NCBI GenBank assembly: GCA_052246295.1
Contig: JBQQCO010000034.1
Origin: Piscibacillus sp052246295
GTDB lineage: Bacteria; Bacillota; Bacilli; Bacillales; Alkalibacillaceae
Strand: one strand, 5' to 3'
Length of the DNA: 20,547 bases
Shown: positions 7,432 to 15,491 of the stretch, piece by piece
Layout of the letters: the number at the start of each line of letters is the position of its first letter
Numbering within the stretch: the stretch's first letter is position 1
Notes under the pieces: generated by a model
The model's input: only the letters and a program-made list of their open reading frames with translations
What the model was told of the DNA's origin: nothing
Database searches by the model: none
Program-made: the position numbers and the translations under genes

Positions 7432-8328
7432 ATGAATCAACCAGGGTTAGAGCAGTATGAAGTTAAAGTCAAAAGCAATAACAAGAAGAAGTTTATCAAA
7501 GTGAAACATAATACGTTCAGTAAATTCGTTTCTTATTTTGTTTTAACATTGTTAGCTGGAATAACTGTTCTTCCATTTATTTGGACGTTATCTACTTCAT
7601 TAAAAAGTTCGAGTGAACCTGTATTTTCGAATCCACCTAAACTTATACCAGAAGATCTTACAATTCAAAATTTCATTGAAGTATGGAATACACTTCCTAT
7701 TCCAACCTTCTTATTCAATAGCTTTATCCTAACGTTTTTTGGAGTGCTATTTCCATTGTTATTTGCAAGTTTAGCAGGGTTTGCACTTGGAAGAATTGAC
7801 TTTAAAGGGAATAAAATAGTTTTTATAGCTATCATTGCAACAATGATGATTCCAGTAGAAGCATCCATGATTCCGATTTATTTAATATTAAATGAGTTTA
7901 ATCTCATAGGTACTTATACAGGAGTTATATTACCTGGAGCGGTTAATGCCTTTGGTATATTTCTAATGAGACAGGCGTTTAAAAGTATACCTAAAGAAAT
8001 TGAAGAGTCAGCAATCATGGATGGAGCTAATATATTTCAAATGTGGTGGAGAATATTACTTCCCATGACCAAACCTATGTTAGCGACGCTTGCTATATTG
8101 AGCTTTATTGCTGCTTGGAATAATTTCTTGTGGCCATTATTAGTATTAAAAGACTCTAGTATGTATCCTTTAACATTAGGTCTATATAAACTTGAAGGTG
8201 CATTTTCTGCTAATACTCGTCAAATTGCTACGGGTACCATTATTGCCTTGATTCCAATTCTAATAGTTTTCTTAGCACTACAGAAACACTTTGTAGATAA
8301 TTCTTCTTCAGGATCTATAAAAGGTTAG
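7432..8328 (+). CDS. Sugar ABC transporter permease, MalG/UgpE type
   Basis: The second permease of the CUT1 importer, 298 residues. A basic N-terminal tail (KVKSNNKKKFIKVK) precedes the first membrane helix and is followed by about five more. The EAA-type loop is EIEESAIMDGANIFQMWW with LLPMTKP after it. ATG 7432 was chosen because AAGGAGGG (7417-7424) sits seven bases upstream; the in-frame ATG 7408 lies inside the preceding gene. The stop codon overlaps the AGGAGG ribosome site of namZ, so the genes are tightly packed in one transcript. Together with the preceding genes this forms a complete importer except for the nucleotide-binding subunit. Confidence 0.92.
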   Translation: MNQPGLEQYEVKVKSNNKKKFIKVKHNTFSKFVSYFVLTLLAGITVLPFIWTLSTSLKSSSEPVFSNPPKLIPEDLTIQNFIEVWNTLPIPTFLFNSFILTFFGVLFPLLFASLAGFALGRIDFKGNKIVFIAIIATMMIPVEASMIPIYLILNEFNLIGTYTGVILPGAVNAFGIFLMRQAFKSIPKEIEESAIMDGANIFQMWWRILLPMTKPMLATLAILSFIAAWNNFLWPLLVLKDSSMYPLTLGLYKLEGAFSANTRQIATGTIIALIPILIVFLALQKHFVDNSSSGSIKG

Positions 8329-8336
8329 GAGGCTTT

Positions 8337-9482
8337 ATGGAACTAGGATTAGAAATATTCATTGATAAATATATTGATAATTATAAAAAACAAAGAATCG
8401 GTCTTGTAACTAATCCGACTGGAGTAAATAGAAAGTTAGAGTCAACCATTGATTTACTAAATGATCGATTGAATCTTACAACATTATTCTCACCTGAGCA
8501 TGGTATAAGAGCTGATTTAAAAGAAGGAGAAGAGGTCGAAGATAGTATAGATGAAATTACGGGTTTACCAATTTATAGTTTGTATGGAGAAACGAGACGA
8601 CCAACTTCAAACATGTTAAGTAAAGTCGATGTTGTCATATTCGACATACAGGACATTGGTTCGCGTTACTATACTTATATTTACACACTTGCTTATATTT
8701 TAGAAGCTTGTAAAGAGCATAAAAAAGAAGTAATTGTACTTGACCGGCCTAATCCCATAAATGGATTACATGTTGAAGGTAATATCGTAAAAGATTCCTA
8801 TAAATCATTTGTTGGGTTATACCCACTACCTATACGCCACGGGATGACTGTTGGGGAATTAGCAAGATTGTTTAATAAAGAATTTGATATTAAGTGCTCG
8901 TTAACAGTAATACCAATGGAAAATTGGGATCGATCCAAATACTTTGATGAACTAGATTGGCCATGGGTACCGCCTTCACCAAATGTTACAGGGGTTGAAA
9001 TGCAGTTGCTATACCCAGGAACTTGTTTAATAGAAGGTACTAATCTATCTGAAGCAAGAGGTACTGTAAGACCTTTTGAAATGATAGGTGCTCCATTTAT
9101 TGATGCTAGGGCAGTAACTAGTAAATTTAATGATTTAAATTTGAGTGGGGTTATCGCCAGGCCTGTAAGTTTTACTCCAACCTATCAAAAGTTTAGTGGC
9201 GAGGTTTGTCATGGAATTCAGTTACATGTTTTAGATAGAGATGAAATTAATTCCTTTTATATTGGCGCGCAGCTTATAAATATTATTTATCAAATGTACC
9301 CTGCAGATTTTGAGTTTATAAAAGACGAACGTTCAGACCATTATTTCTTCGACTTACTTGCAGGAACTAATGAACTACGTCAAGCAATTGTTGATTCTAA
9401 TTTGGATGAATATCTAAATGGAATACGTAATGAGTTAGAGGCATTTTTGCCAACTCGTGAAAAGTATCTTATATATAGCTAG
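8337..9482 (+). CDS. namZ: NamZ-type exo-beta-N-acetylmuramidase (DUF1343), without signal peptide
   Basis: A protein of the DUF1343 (YbbC) family, 381 residues. The B. subtilis member NamZ removes MurNAc from non-reducing ends, for example splitting MurNAc-GlcNAc. Family landmarks are GLVTNPTGVN (residues 22-31), FSPEHGIR (51-58) with a conserved Glu-His pair, VVIFDIQDIGSRYYTY (99-114), PIRHGMTVGEL, WPWVPPSPN, and the GTNLSEARGT segment. The B. subtilis protein is secreted. This one begins directly with the catalytic domain (MELGLEIFIDKYI), with no hydrophobic leader and no better upstream start, so it should be cytoplasmic. The AGGAGG site overlaps the permease stop codon and murQ starts nine bases after its end. 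Family assignment is firm; the substrate is inferred from the family and from murQ beside it. Confidence 0.88.
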   Translation: MELGLEIFIDKYIDNYKKQRIGLVTNPTGVNRKLESTIDLLNDRLNLTTLFSPEHGIRADLKEGEEVEDSIDEITGLPIYSLYGETRRPTSNMLSKVDVVIFDIQDIGSRYYTYIYTLAYILEACKEHKKEVIVLDRPNPINGLHVEGNIVKDSYKSFVGLYPLPIRHGMTVGELARLFNKEFDIKCSLTVIPMENWDRSKYFDELDWPWVPPSPNVTGVEMQLLYPGTCLIEGTNLSEARGTVRPFEMIGAPFIDARAVTSKFNDLNLSGVIARPVSFTPTYQKFSGEVCHGIQLHVLDRDEINSFYIGAQLINIIYQMYPADFEFIKDERSDHYFFDLLAGTNELRQAIVDSNLDEYLNGIRNELEAFLPTREKYLIYS

Positions 9483-9491
9483 GATGATCAT

Positions 9492-10397
9492 ATGGATAAA
9501 CTGACAAAATTAACTACAGAGTCATATAACGAAAAGTCGACTAATTTAGACCAGATGACCACTAGAGAAATTTTAGAATTAATGAATCAAGAAGATCAAG
9601 CCATTCCAACGGTTATTCAACATGTCATACCGACTATTGAAAAAGTCGTGACAGCTGTCCAAATAGCTTTTCAAAATGGTGGGCGTCTGTTTTATGTTGG
9701 AGCTGGTACGAGTGGTAGAATTGGTCTATTAGATGCGGTTGAGTGCCCGCCAACGTTCAGCTCAAGTCCTGAACATGTGCAGGCTGTATTAGCTGGTGGA
9801 GAGCAGGCATTGATGGTTGCAGTTGAAGGCGCGGAAGACGATGAAGATTTAGGTGAATCCGATTTAGTACAGAAACAGGTGAAATCATCGGATGTCGTTG
9901 TTGGAATCGCGGCTAGTGGAAGGACCCCATATGTCAAAGGGGCATTAAGATATGCTCAAAAGGTTGGGGCGACAACAGTTAGTTTAACTAGTAATCGAGG
10001 TGCCGATATCAGTGAATTTGCTGACTATCCAATTGAAGTTGTAACAGGCCCAGAAGTGTTAACAGGATCTACTCGTTTAAAAGCAGCGACAGCTCATAAG
10101 ATGGTGTTAAATATGATTTCAACAGCATCTATGGTAAAAGTGGGTAAAGTCTATAAAAACCTAATGGTAGATGTGAATGCTTCAAATTTTAAGCTAAGAG
10201 AACGTGCTAAAAATATCGTTTGTGAGGCTACTGGAGTACCGTACGAAGAAGCTACACTTGTTTTAGAAGAAACAGGATATACAGTTAAACCAGCGATTGT
10301 CATGTTGTTAGCACAGGTTAATTTTAATGAGGCAACTTTACTATTAGACCAGTCAAATGGGTTTGTGCGTGAAGCAGTTAAACGATCGAAACAGTAA
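9492..10397 (+). CDS. murQ: N-acetylmuramic acid 6-phosphate etherase
   Basis: MurQ cleaves the lactyl ether of MurNAc-6-phosphate to give GlcNAc-6-phosphate and D-lactate in the cytoplasm. The protein has 301 residues, the usual length. It carries a SIS sugar-phosphate domain with YVGAGTSGRIGLLDAVECPPTF (Glu84 in the position of the E. coli catalytic Glu83), VEGAEDD (Glu115, matching the second essential Glu), and GIAASGRTPYV. The ribosome site before ATG 9492 is modest (TAGGATGA). It is the last gene of the importer transcript, and a GAGA-loop hairpin overlaps its stop codon. With the kinase upstream and nagA downstream it fixes the pathway as MurNAc catabolism. Confidence 0.96.
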   Translation: MDKLTKLTTESYNEKSTNLDQMTTREILELMNQEDQAIPTVIQHVIPTIEKVVTAVQIAFQNGGRLFYVGAGTSGRIGLLDAVECPPTFSSSPEHVQAVLAGGEQALMVAVEGAEDDEDLGESDLVQKQVKSSDVVVGIAASGRTPYVKGALRYAQKVGATTVSLTSNRGADISEFADYPIEVVTGPEVLTGSTRLKAATAHKMVLNMISTASMVKVGKVYKNLMVDVNASNFKLRERAKNIVCEATGVPYEEATLVLEETGYTVKPAIVMLLAQVNFNEATLLLDQSNGFVREAVKRSKQ

Positions 10398-10416
10398 GGA
10401 GGGGAGACCCTCCTTA
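10395..10416 (+). terminator. Hairpin between murQ and murR
   Basis: A nine-pair stem, TAAGGAGGG (10395-10403) with CCCTCCTTA (10408-10416), has a GAGA tetraloop and overlaps the murQ stop codon. Only TATATTGATTGATT follows, so termination would be weak. It may be an attenuator or an mRNA 3' stabiliser separating murQ from murR. Confidence 0.5.
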
Positions 10417-10424
10417 TATATTGA

Positions 10425-10454
10425 TTGATTACGAGTCTTCACTTTCATTATAAT
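10425..10454 (+). promoter_or_regulatory. Probable murR promoter
   Basis: TTGATT (10425-10430) and a perfect TATAAT (10449-10454) are 18 bases apart, about 46 bases upstream of murR. The regulator therefore probably has its own promoter as well as read-through from the operon. Confidence 0.5.
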
Positions 10455-10500
10455 TAAAGAGTGATATGAAGTTTTTACCTAGAAAGGGGCTAGCTAGTAG

Positions 10501-11373
10501 ATGGGTCAAGTAAAAGCAGGGATTTTCATGCTTAAAGAAATGAAAGATAAACTGCCTCCATCAGAGCGAAAAATAGCGCAATATATATTAGAAAACCCTG
10601 AAAAGGCGATTAATATGACAGCGACGGACTTGGGTAAAGAAAGTGAGACAAGCAGTGCAGCTGTTATTCGGCTTTGTAAATCGCTTAACCTTAAAGGTTT
10701 TCAAGAGCTGAAAATTCGTATTGTAGGGGATCTTAATAAGAAAGAGGTTATCGAATTTCGGGACATTGAATCTAATGAACCCGTTTCCTCTATTATCGAT
10801 AAAGTGACGACCAACAGTACTCAAACCATACAAGAAACCGCGGAACTATTGGATAATAATAGTCTAAATGAAGCCGTTAATTTTTTATTAAACGGTAAAA
10901 GAGTTCACTTCTTTGGAGTTGGGGCTTCAAGCATCCCTGCCATTGATGCTCATCAAAAGTTTTCTAGAATTAATTATAATGCTTCTGTTTTTACAGATTT
11001 ACATATGGCGGCAACTGTAGTGGCTAATGCGACAGAAGATGATGTCGTTGTAGGCATATCATTTTCTGGAGAAACTCATGAGGTCGCTAAGGTTTTGGAA
11101 TTAGCTAATTCTAAGGGTGCAAAAACGATTAGTTTAACTAAGTATGGAAGATCAACAGTAGCTGATCAAGCGGATGTAAGCTTATATACGTCTGCCACTA
11201 AAGAGGCAACGTTTCGTAGTGGAGCCACTTCGTCACGCTTAGCGCAATTACATGTGATTGATATACTCTTTATGTGTGTTGCTTCTAGGTCTTATGAACA
11301 AACGGTCAATTACTTAGATTCCACTCGTGATGCGATTAAGAACTTAAATCAAAAAGTTAAAAAGAAAAAGTAA
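10501..11373 (+). CDS. murR: RpiR-family transcriptional regulator, MurR-like
   Basis: A DNA-binding regulator of 290 residues. An N-terminal RpiR-type helix-turn-helix (about residues 14-75, including MTATDLGKESETSSAAVIRLCKSL) is followed by a C-terminal SIS domain (about 122-262) beginning at FFGVGASS, which binds phosphosugars. MurR of B. subtilis and E. coli senses MurNAc-6-phosphate and represses murQ operons. Position directly after murQ supports the same role here. GAAAGGGG (10482-10489) is the ribosome site for ATG 10501, with slightly long spacing; a second in-frame ATG at 10528 is less well placed. I could not identify an operator with confidence. A strong terminator follows. Confidence 0.9.
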   Translation: MGQVKAGIFMLKEMKDKLPPSERKIAQYILENPEKAINMTATDLGKESETSSAAVIRLCKSLNLKGFQELKIRIVGDLNKKEVIEFRDIESNEPVSSIIDKVTTNSTQTIQETAELLDNNSLNEAVNFLLNGKRVHFFGVGASSIPAIDAHQKFSRINYNASVFTDLHMAATVVANATEDDVVVGISFSGETHEVAKVLELANSKGAKTISLTKYGRSTVADQADVSLYTSATKEATFRSGATSSRLAQLHVIDILFMCVASRSYEQTVNYLDSTRDAIKNLNQKVKKKK

Positions 11374-11409
11374 ATTCCACTTTCCCAGTGCAGGGGAAGT
11401 GGAATTTTT
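11374..11409 (+). terminator. Rho-independent terminator after murR
   Basis: A 13-pair stem, ATTCCACTTTCCC (11374-11386) with GGGGAAGTGGAAT (11393-11405) containing one G-U pair, has a six-base loop and runs into TTTTT. This is the clear end of the murK-murR cluster. Confidence 0.9.
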
Positions 11410-11464
11410 CGTAAAAACAGGGGAAGTGTACGCGAAACCGGGAGAAGTGTACGTTAACCGAAGA
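11395..11464. repeat. Short degenerate repeat, GGGAAGTGTACG type
   Basis: GAAGTGTACG occurs at 11423 and 11444, exactly 21 bases apart, with GGAAGTGGAA at 11395 as a related start and GAAGAGAAC as a decayed end. The motif differs from the left-end array but has the same 21-base period. It sits between two convergent terminators. Confidence 0.5.
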
Positions 11465-11492
11465 GAACAATTGATTTCCATTTGAAATAAGT

Positions 11493-11525
11493 AAAAAGTC
11501 AGCTAACCGTGGTCAGCTGATTTTT
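11493..11525. terminator. Bidirectional terminator between murR and glcF
   Basis: An imperfect inverted repeat, TCAGCTAACC with GGTCAGCTGA, is flanked by AAAAA (11493-11497) on the left and TTTTT (11521-11525) on the right. It therefore has a U tract in both directions. It lies eight bases past the glcF stop and is probably the end of the glcD-glcF transcript. Confidence 0.75.
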
Positions 11526-11532
11526 CTACTTT

Positions 11533-12825
11533 TTAATCTATAGCTTCTAACAAAAAGTCCGCTAAATGCACAGCTCTAACGAAGTCCGTCTTGCCTTCAC
11601 GTTCAATTCCTAATTTAATCTGAATTAAACAGCCGGGGTTAGAGGTGACAATTGTTTGGGCGTGTGTTTGGTCGATCTTTTCCATTTTACCATCGAGTAT
11701 TTGCATGGACATCTCTGGCTGAGTGATATTATAAATTCCTGCTGATCCACAACAAGAATCAGCTTGTTGCATTTCAACGTAGTTAACGCCTTCAACTGCT
11801 TGAATAAGTTCTCGTGGCTCTTTGTAAACCCTCATCACATTTCGTAGGTGACAAGAATCTTGATAAGTAACTGTTTGAGTGGGTAGCTTAAAATTATGTG
11901 TTTCTATTAAATTAAGTCTCGTTAAAATGGTTGAGAAATCAACTATTTTTTCAACAAAATGTTTTGCTCGCGTTGCCCAAGCTGGGTCACCCTTGAGTAA
12001 GTGGTCATAATCGTGTAAGAATGCCCCGCAACCACCCGCATTCGTAATAATAAAATCACAATCTATGGATTCGAACGCTTCGACGTTTTGCTTAGCAAGC
12101 TGAACCGCACCTTGTTGTTCACCACTATGTCCATGAAGAGCGCCACAACAGCTTTGTGTATCAGGTATGACAACATCACAACCAGCTTTATTCAATAGCT
12201 TGATGGTTGACTGGTTCGTCTCCTTAAACATTGTATCCATGAGGCACCCTTTAAACATGGCAACTGTTGCTTTAGTTCCGCTTTCAGCTTTAAAAATAGC
12301 CTCGACATTTTTTGATTTGGTGACTTTAGGCAGAGCTCGTTCCATTTGTTGCATGTGCTTTGGAAGTAGCTTCATGAACCCTAGCTTTCTAGTTGTTTTT
12401 TGTAGACCTGATCTTTGATAGAATCCGAGTAGACTTGTCGCTTGTTCCATTCGTTTCTGGTTAGGGAAAAGGTGAGTAAATACTGTTTTACGAACAGCCT
12501 TTTCTTTAATTGAATGATTTTTTTGCTCGTTAAAAATGGCACGTGATTCTTCAAGTAATTGTCCATAATTAACTCCAGCTGGACATGCGGGCTCACACGC
12601 ACGACAACCTAAACACACATTCAACGATTCTTCTACTTCTTCATATGATTCGATCTCTCCATCACGAACTGCTTTCATCAGAGCGATTCGGCCTCTTGGG
12701 GAATGGACTTCGTTCTTTGTTTCGACATAGGTCGGGCATGCGGGTAAGCAGAATCCGCATCGCATACAATTAAGAAGTTCATTTTCTTTAATTCGTTCTT
12801 CAAATTCTCTTTGAATCGTCTTCAT
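11533..12825 (-). CDS. glcF: GlcF-type iron-sulfur subunit of a 2-hydroxyacid (D-lactate/glycolate) dehydrogenase
   Basis: The electron-transfer subunit partner of GlcD, 430 residues. Two [4Fe-4S] ferredoxin-type clusters are given by Cys20, 23, 26 and 30 (CMRCGFCLPACP) and Cys71, 74, 77 and 81 (CLGCRACEPACP). The C-terminal half has two CCG domains, with SCCGALHGHSG and DSCCGSAGIYN, as in GlcF, LutA and heterodisulfide-reductase-like proteins. ATG 12825 is preferred over GTG 12834 because GAGGTG then sits six bases upstream, overlapping the glcD stop. The complex passes electrons from the hydroxyacid to the respiratory chain at the membrane face. Next to murQ, whose by-product is D-lactate, D-lactate oxidation is the likeliest job; glycolate oxidation is the alternative. 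Confidence 0.9.
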   Translation of the reverse strand: MKTIQREFEERIKENELLNCMRCGFCLPACPTYVETKNEVHSPRGRIALMKAVRDGEIESYEEVEESLNVCLGCRACEPACPAGVNYGQLLEESRAIFNEQKNHSIKEKAVRKTVFTHLFPNQKRMEQATSLLGFYQRSGLQKTTRKLGFMKLLPKHMQQMERALPKVTKSKNVEAIFKAESGTKATVAMFKGCLMDTMFKETNQSTIKLLNKAGCDVVIPDTQSCCGALHGHSGEQQGAVQLAKQNVEAFESIDCDFIITNAGGCGAFLHDYDHLLKGDPAWATRAKHFVEKIVDFSTILTRLNLIETHNFKLPTQTVTYQDSCHLRNVMRVYKEPRELIQAVEGVNYVEMQQADSCCGSAGIYNITQPEMSMQILDGKMEKIDQTHAQTIVTSNPGCLIQIKLGIEREGKTDFVRAVHLADFLLEAID

Positions 12826-12835
12826 ATTTAACACC

Positions 12836-14242
12836 TCAAACTATCAATCGTTTTCGGGTTTCTTTCGCAAACATTTTTCCGGGATTCATAATATTCTCGG
12901 GATCAAATGCTGCTTTTAAGTTTTTCATTACCTCTAAACCTGCCTCGCCAACTTTCCAGGCTAAATATGGCGATTTCATTTCCCCAACACCATGTTCGCC
13001 TGTAATCGTTCCACCAAACTCAATTGCGTAAGCAAAGATCTCTTCAAAAGCTTTTTCGACGCGCTCCATTTCAGTTTTGTTGCGAGCATCCGTCATGCAG
13101 GTAGGATGAAGATTCCCATCACCGGCATGCCCAAAAGTAGCAATCTTAACAGCGTGTTTTTTAGCTATTTCATTTATTTTTCTTACCATAGGTGCAATTT
13201 CTGACCTGGGTACCGTCGCATCTTCTAATATAGTAGTTGGACTTAATCTAGCAATAGCTGATAAAGCTGCTCTACGTCCTTCTCTTAGACGGTCAGCTTC
13301 TTCCTCTGATTGTGCTATTTGTACGTTGATGGCGCCCTCATTTTTACAAAGTGAAGCTATTTGTTCGATATCGTTTGTTACGATTGATGGTGGGCCATCT
13401 TGTTCAATCAATAAGACAGCTTCAGCATCTGTTGGTAGTCCAAGCTTTGAATATTCTTCAACAGCGTGAATCGTTGCTTGATCCATAAATTCTAGTGTGG
13501 CGGGTGTCATTTTATGAGCAATAATGCTAGAGACCGTCTTAGATGCTTGATCAATAGATTCATAGATGGCGAGTAGCGTTTGTTTAGCCTCTGGTTTTGG
13601 TATCAGTTTTAAAGTCGCTTCAGTTATAATCCCAAGCGTTCCTTCTGAACCGACCAATAATTTTGTTAAGTCATATCCTGCGACATCTTTTGCAAGCTTT
13701 CCACCAGTACGAATGACCTCTCCGTTTGGTAAAACGACTTCTAGGGCCAATATGTAATCTTTCGTAACGCCGTACTTTAAACCACGAAGTCCACCTGAAT
13801 TCTCATTGATGTTCCCACCGATCGTTGATATTTTCATAGAGCTTGGGTCTGGCGGATAAAAAAGCCCCTTTGCTTCAACGGTGTCACAGATCGTTTTCGT
13901 AATAACTCCAGGTTGCACGGTAATCGTTAGATTCTCTTCATCTATTTCTAAAATTTGATCCATTCTATGAAATAAAATGACGAGGCCACCTTGTGTCGGT
14001 GTGGTACCTGCAGCTAGATTTGTTCCTGAACCACGAGGAACGATCGGTACTTTATGTTCTTTACATAGTTTAACGATTTGTGATATTTCTTCTGTATTTT
14101 TTGGACTTGTAACCACATCAGGCTTACTCTGGAAATTAGGTGTTGCATCATAAGAGTAAGCTATAAGTCCACTTTCTCTTTGTTCGACATGTGATTCTCC
14201 AACAATGTCTATTAAACTTTTAATAAAAGAATCACTAACCAT
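12836..14242 (-). CDS. glcD: GlcD-type FAD-linked 2-hydroxyacid (D-lactate/glycolate) dehydrogenase
   Basis: The catalytic flavoprotein subunit, 468 residues. The FAD-binding (PCMH-type) domain has PRGSGTNLAAG (69-79), the DPSSMKISTIGGNINENSGG region and GSEGTLGIITEA. The C-terminal FAD-oxidase domain has GHAGDGNLHP and GTITGEHGVGEMK, both typical of D-lactate and glycolate dehydrogenases. ATG 14242 is preceded by GGGAGAG. The gene is followed ten bases later by glcF in one operon and is divergent from nagA. The pair separates the mur cluster from nagAB, as expected if it handles the D-lactate released by MurQ. Sequence alone does not distinguish D-lactate from glycolate as substrate. Confidence 0.92.
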   Translation of the reverse strand: MVSDSFIKSLIDIVGESHVEQRESGLIAYSYDATPNFQSKPDVVTSPKNTEEISQIVKLCKEHKVPIVPRGSGTNLAAGTTPTQGGLVILFHRMDQILEIDEENLTITVQPGVITKTICDTVEAKGLFYPPDPSSMKISTIGGNINENSGGLRGLKYGVTKDYILALEVVLPNGEVIRTGGKLAKDVAGYDLTKLLVGSEGTLGIITEATLKLIPKPEAKQTLLAIYESIDQASKTVSSIIAHKMTPATLEFMDQATIHAVEEYSKLGLPTDAEAVLLIEQDGPPSIVTNDIEQIASLCKNEGAINVQIAQSEEEADRLREGRRAALSAIARLSPTTILEDATVPRSEIAPMVRKINEIAKKHAVKIATFGHAGDGNLHPTCMTDARNKTEMERVEKAFEEIFAYAIEFGGTITGEHGVGEMKSPYLAWKVGEAGLEVMKNLKAAFDPENIMNPGKMFAKETRKRLIV

Positions 14243-14357
14243 GAACAACTCTCCCTTTATTAATCTTATATTTTATTATAATATGAATGTAGATGTAATG
14301 AAATAATATTACGAAAATAGTTATAATTATTTAAAATAAAAGTTCAAAGGTGATTCG
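14243..14357. promoter_or_regulatory. Divergent glcD / nagA promoter region
   Basis: This AT-rich gap carries two TATAAT hexamers. One on the - strand (14280-14275) has a weak -35 TTTCAT 17 bases upstream and faces glcD. One on the + strand (14322-14327) lies 30 bases before nagA, with only a poor -35 (TGAAAT, 14299-14304). No clear NagR, MurR or cre operator was seen. Confidence 0.4.
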
Positions 14358-15491
14358 ATGAAAATACTAATTAAGAACGTTAATGTATATACAGAGTATC
14401 ATGTTATTCGAAATAGTTCTCTCTTAATCGAGGATGGAATCATCAAAAGCATTGGGGAAACTAATAGCGACGGTCAAACGCTTAATGGAGAAGGGTTAAA
14501 TTTAATTCCAGGCTTTATTGATGGTCACATTCATGGTGCTGGTGGGGCAGACGTGATGGATGATTCGAGTAATGCGATTCATAAAATAGCAGAAACCATC
14601 ACGAAAGAAGGGGTTACATCCTTTTTGCCTACGACAATTACTAGTGAACACAAGGCAATCGAGCAAGTGCTAGATGTTATAAGTCATTTAGATGATCACC
14701 GTGGTGCAGAGATATTAGGGATTCATCTTGAGGGTCCATTTGTGGAGAAGAAAAAAGCAGGCGCACAACCTAAAGAACATATTGTTGAACCTGACGTAAA
14801 CCTGATGCAAAGATGGGTCGAGTTATCGAATGACATGATAAAGGTTGTGACACTTGCGCCCGAATTGGATGCAGAAGGTCAACTGACTCAATTTCTAAAA
14901 GAAAAGGGTATTATAGCTTCAGCAGGGCATACGGATGCAAGCTCATCTGACATAAAAGAAGCGGTTAAAAGAGGTGTTAGCCAAATGACGCATCTTTGTA
15001 ATGCGATGAATGGAATTCACCACCGTGATGTTGGAGCAGTGGGGGCAGCAATGCTGATGAATGAATTAAAGAGTGAACTAATTGCTGATAGAATCCATGT
15101 GAGTGATGATATGCTTCAGTTAATATTTAATACAATCGGGTCTGAACGGTTGATTTTAATTACTGATGCTATGCGAGCAAAAGGAATGACAGATGGATCA
15201 TATACACTTGGTGGGCAGGAAGTGACGGTAAAAGAGGGTAAGGCAACGCTTAATGATGGGACCTTAGCTGGCAGTGTCTTGACGATGGACCAAGCAGCGA
15301 GAAATATGAAAGAAGTAGCGGGGGCAAGCTTTAGAGAAATCATACAAATGACGGCCGTGAATCCAGCCAAGCAATTAGGAGTTTTTAACCGAAAAGGGAG
15401 TATAGAAGTGGGAAAAGATGCAGATTTAATATTAGTAGATGCAGATTTTAATGTGCACAAAACCTTTTGCCGAGGTGTTTTATATGAATAA
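14358..15491 (+). CDS. nagA: N-acetylglucosamine-6-phosphate deacetylase
   Basis: NagA removes acetate from GlcNAc-6-phosphate to give glucosamine-6-phosphate in the cytoplasm. It has 377 residues and the amidohydrolase fold. Visible sites are the HIH motif (57-59) in DGHIHGAGG, HLEGPF with metal-binding Glu125, SAGHTDAS (His191), THLCNAMNGIHHRD (His212) and ITDAM with catalytic Asp270. ATG 14358 is preceded by AAAGGTGAT. Its last eight bases overlap nagB (ATGAATAA), so the two are translationally coupled. It takes the GlcNAc-6-P made by MurQ, and any made by the kinase from GlcNAc, toward glycolysis. It is divergent from glcD. Confidence 0.97.
   Translation: MKILIKNVNVYTEYHVIRNSSLLIEDGIIKSIGETNSDGQTLNGEGLNLIPGFIDGHIHGAGGADVMDDSSNAIHKIAETITKEGVTSFLPTTITSEHKAIEQVLDVISHLDDHRGAEILGIHLEGPFVEKKKAGAQPKEHIVEPDVNLMQRWVELSNDMIKVVTLAPELDAEGQLTQFLKEKGIIASAGHTDASSSDIKEAVKRGVSQMTHLCNAMNGIHHRDVGAVGAAMLMNELKSELIADRIHVSDDMLQLIFNTIGSERLILITDAMRAKGMTDGSYTLGGQEVTVKEGKATLNDGTLAGSVLTMDQAARNMKEVAGASFREIIQMTAVNPAKQLGVFNRKGSIEVGKDADLILVDADFNVHKTFCRGVLYE

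Noticed and set aside
3130..9482. Recent horizontal transfer of the murK-namZ segment
   Set aside because: The segment looks somewhat more AT-rich by eye than murQ and nagA, but I counted only a few lines, the difference is modest, and no mobile-element borders were seen.
15439..15483. Upstream start for nagB inside nagA
   Set aside because: ATG 15484 has GAGGTG at the right distance and gives a normal NagB N-terminus.
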